A stretch of DNA of 64,000 nucleotides from Pseudomonadales bacterium. Lineage in GTDB: Bacteria > Pseudomonadota > Gammaproteobacteria > Pseudomonadales > UBA5518. Shown here piece after piece: positions 62,604 to 64,000 of the stretch. Position 1 is the first letter of the stretch; every line of letters starts with the position of its first letter. The stretch is taken from contig JACKOP010000001.1 in NCBI GenBank assembly GCA_024234165.1, forward strand, positions 248,001 through 312,000. Reading direction: 5' to 3'. Position numbers and translations under genes: made by a program. A model generated the notes under the pieces. It saw only the letters and a list, made by a program, of their open reading frames with translations, searched no databases and was not told the origin of the DNA.

Positions 62604-64000
62604 TTTACTGTGTTAAAAACTGAGACCGATTGGTTCTCCCACAACACGGACACCTACCGAGAGCTGTGATCAGCATGGCGGCAAGTTCCAGACGCAGCGT
62701 CGCGATCGAATCGGGAAGATGACGTTGCCGGCGCAGGGGAACCACGCGGGCGGTAGTCTTCGGGTAGGGCGGGGATTTCGCCGAATACCGGGTGATACAG
62801 CGTTTTTTTTGGAGCGGTGATTCGCTCGGCTACCAGAAATCCATAGGCGGCAATGCACAAACTGGCGTGATGATGGAAACCACGCCAGCTGCGCCCTTCG
62901 AATTGCCCGAGCCCGAGTTCCTGCTTGAGTTCCTGATAATCGCGCTCGATGCGCCAGCGCAGCTTCGCCAGCCGCACGAGTTCACGTACCGGTGTCGCTG
63001 CGGGCAGCGTACTCAGGAAATACTTCTCCGGTTCACTCGCTCCCTTCGGCCACTCAATCAATAACCACTGCTCGGGCTCGAGCTCGGCGTGCTCTCCCTC
63101 GCGTCGTGCGCAGCGGATGCGAAGCGCTGCAAATCGCGAGCGCAACGGCGCGTTCGTCCCTTCACGCCAGGTCACCTGACGATAGCGGGTCTGTGGCAAA
63201 CCGAAAGCCAACGTCTTTACCGAAACCGGGCGCTGTGAGGCATCTGCAACGCGGCGCACGGGCGGGCGCCCCCTGCCGCCATACGCCGGCACAGAACCCG
63301 GCTCGACACCGGGAGGCCACACCTTCACGCTGCCCGTGATCCCCACGACGTAATCCATGCCCAACGCCCGCAGATCCTGTCGAAACGCGCCACTGACGCC
63401 GTATCCTGCATCCGCGAGCGCCAGCGGCGGTAACGCACCGGCTTCCTTCAGCTCACGCAGCAAGGCAATCGCGATCTGCGCCTTGGTGGCGAACGCCACA
63501 TCTTCCGGCACCTTGGCCTTGCGCCGGCGCTCAGCGTCTTGCGCCCACTCCTGCGGCAGATACAGCCGGTACCCGACCGGCAAGCTGTAGTGCTCATTGG
63601 CCAACGACACGCTCACCGCGACCTGGCAGTTGTCCTGCTTGCCCAGTTGACCACAATACTGGCGTGCCACACCGACCGAGTGCCGTCCCTGCTTCGGCAT
63701 ACCGGTGTCGTCGATCAGCACCGCCTCGGGCACCTCGCCACGGCGATGCACCCGATCGAGCACGTACTCGCGCACCGCCCCGAGCAGCGCTGCGTCCGAC
63801 CACGGTGCATCGGCCACGAAGTGATGCAGGCTCTGGTGCTTCGAGCGTACCCGGTCAGGAGCAACCTGCGCCGCCATCGGCTCGACGCTCTTGCGCTCTC
63901 CTGGCAGCAGCAACCCCGTGCAGTAATGCCTGAACGGCTCACGCCGATCTGCATGCCCCAACACGCTGGCTATCGATGCCACGAACGCCTCGAAATGTTC
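62604..64000 (-). mobile_element. IS701-family insertion sequence, truncated by the window edge
   Basis: The inner boundary is placed at about 62604, where similarity of repeat unit 3 to unit 2 stops after TCAATAAT. The terminal inverted repeat and target duplication cannot be checked because the other end lies outside the window. The element carries one transposase gene on the minus strand, starting 50 bases from this end. Confidence 0.7.
62654..64000 (-). CDS. IS701-family transposase (N-terminus outside window)
   Basis: At least 448 residues are present and the frame stays open to the window edge; a GTG at 63982 is possible but the upstream codons (HFEAFVAS...) fit the family N-terminus, so the true start is probably outside. 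IS701 hallmarks are LIDDTGMPKQGRHSVGVARQYCGQLGKQDNCQ, with the first catalytic Asp, then LADAGYGVSGAFRQDL (second Asp), and RWRIERDYQELKQELGLGQFEGRSWRGFHHH (catalytic Glu region). No internal stop is seen, so it may be active. Confidence 0.9.
   Translation of the reverse strand, partial: EHFEAFVASIASVLGHADRREPFRHYCTGLLLPGERKSVEPMAAQVAPDRVRSKHQSLHHFVADAPWSDAALLGAVREYVLDRVHRRGEVPEAVLIDDTGMPKQGRHSVGVARQYCGQLGKQDNCQVAVSVSLANEHYSLPVGYRLYLPQEWAQDAERRRKAKVPEDVAFATKAQIAIALLRELKEAGALPPLALADAGYGVSGAFRQDLRALGMDYVVGITGSVKVWPPGVEPGSVPAYGGRGRPPVRRVADASQRPVSVKTLAFGLPQTRYRQVTWREGTNAPLRSRFAALRIRCARREGEHAELEPEQWLLIEWPKGASEPEKYFLSTLPAATPVRELVRLAKLRWRIERDYQELKQELGLGQFEGRSWRGFHHHASLCIAAYGFLVAERITAPKKTLYHPVFGEIPALPEDYRPRGSPAPATSSSRFDRDAASGTCRHADHSSR

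Overview
This is a GC-rich bacterial chromosome window with about 53 protein genes, densely packed on both strands. I see no rRNA, tRNA or CRISPR array. The gene order fimL-like / dnaQ / rnhA / methyltransferase / gloB / mltD, together with ppsA-ppsR, thrH, cysB, yajC and a Pit-DUF47 pair, points to a free-living gammaproteobacterium, not far from the Pseudomonas-type gene arrangement. TonB receptors, CaiB-type CoA transferases, a P450, SnoaL-like proteins and a complete propionyl-CoA route suggest a heterotroph that degrades hydrophobic carbon such as steroids, terpenoids or branched lipids. The substrate is inferred, not shown.

Layout: 1-3.1 kb holds an MFS transporter tail and a double-domain CaiB CoA transferase. 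From 3.1 to 10.2 kb (minus strand) there is a four-gene operon for periplasmic oxidation: TonB receptor, heme-bearing beta-propeller protein, cytochrome c and PQQ-dependent dehydrogenase. A sulfatase (10.5-12.8 kb) diverges from it across a perfect 9-bp inverted repeat. A P450, a glyoxalase I, a Pit phosphate transporter with its DUF47 partner, an NfeD/SPFH pair, a methylacyl-CoA racemase and MobA follow (12.9-20 kb). Housekeeping genes fill 20-32 kb (sohB, fimL-like, dnaQ, rnhA, gloB, mltD, an HTH protein, ppsA/ppsR).

From 32 to 42.6 kb (minus strand) lies a propionyl-CoA to succinyl-CoA module: carboxyltransferase, a biotin carboxylase/biotin carrier fusion, methylmalonyl-CoA epimerase, B12-dependent mutase and the MeaB GTPase. 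A DUF1631 gene with its own candidate promoter sits in the middle. From 42.8 to 51.6 kb come pabB, thrH, cysB, DUF202, a urea transporter, a 5'-nucleotidase, DUF2889, a D-cysteine desulfhydrase-like enzyme, yajC and xthA. A multi-stem repeat element lies between yajC and xthA.

From 51.6 to 62.4 kb lies a second catabolic region. A six-gene minus-strand operon (SnoaL-like, OYE/FadH-like flavoenzyme, SnoaL-like, two SDRs, zinc-type ADH) diverges from a TonB receptor. Two more SnoaL-like genes and a LuxR-family regulator follow, and two adjacent perfect palindromes precede the last SnoaL-like gene. The window ends in a tandem palindromic repeat array that appears to be interrupted by an IS701-family insertion sequence running off the edge.
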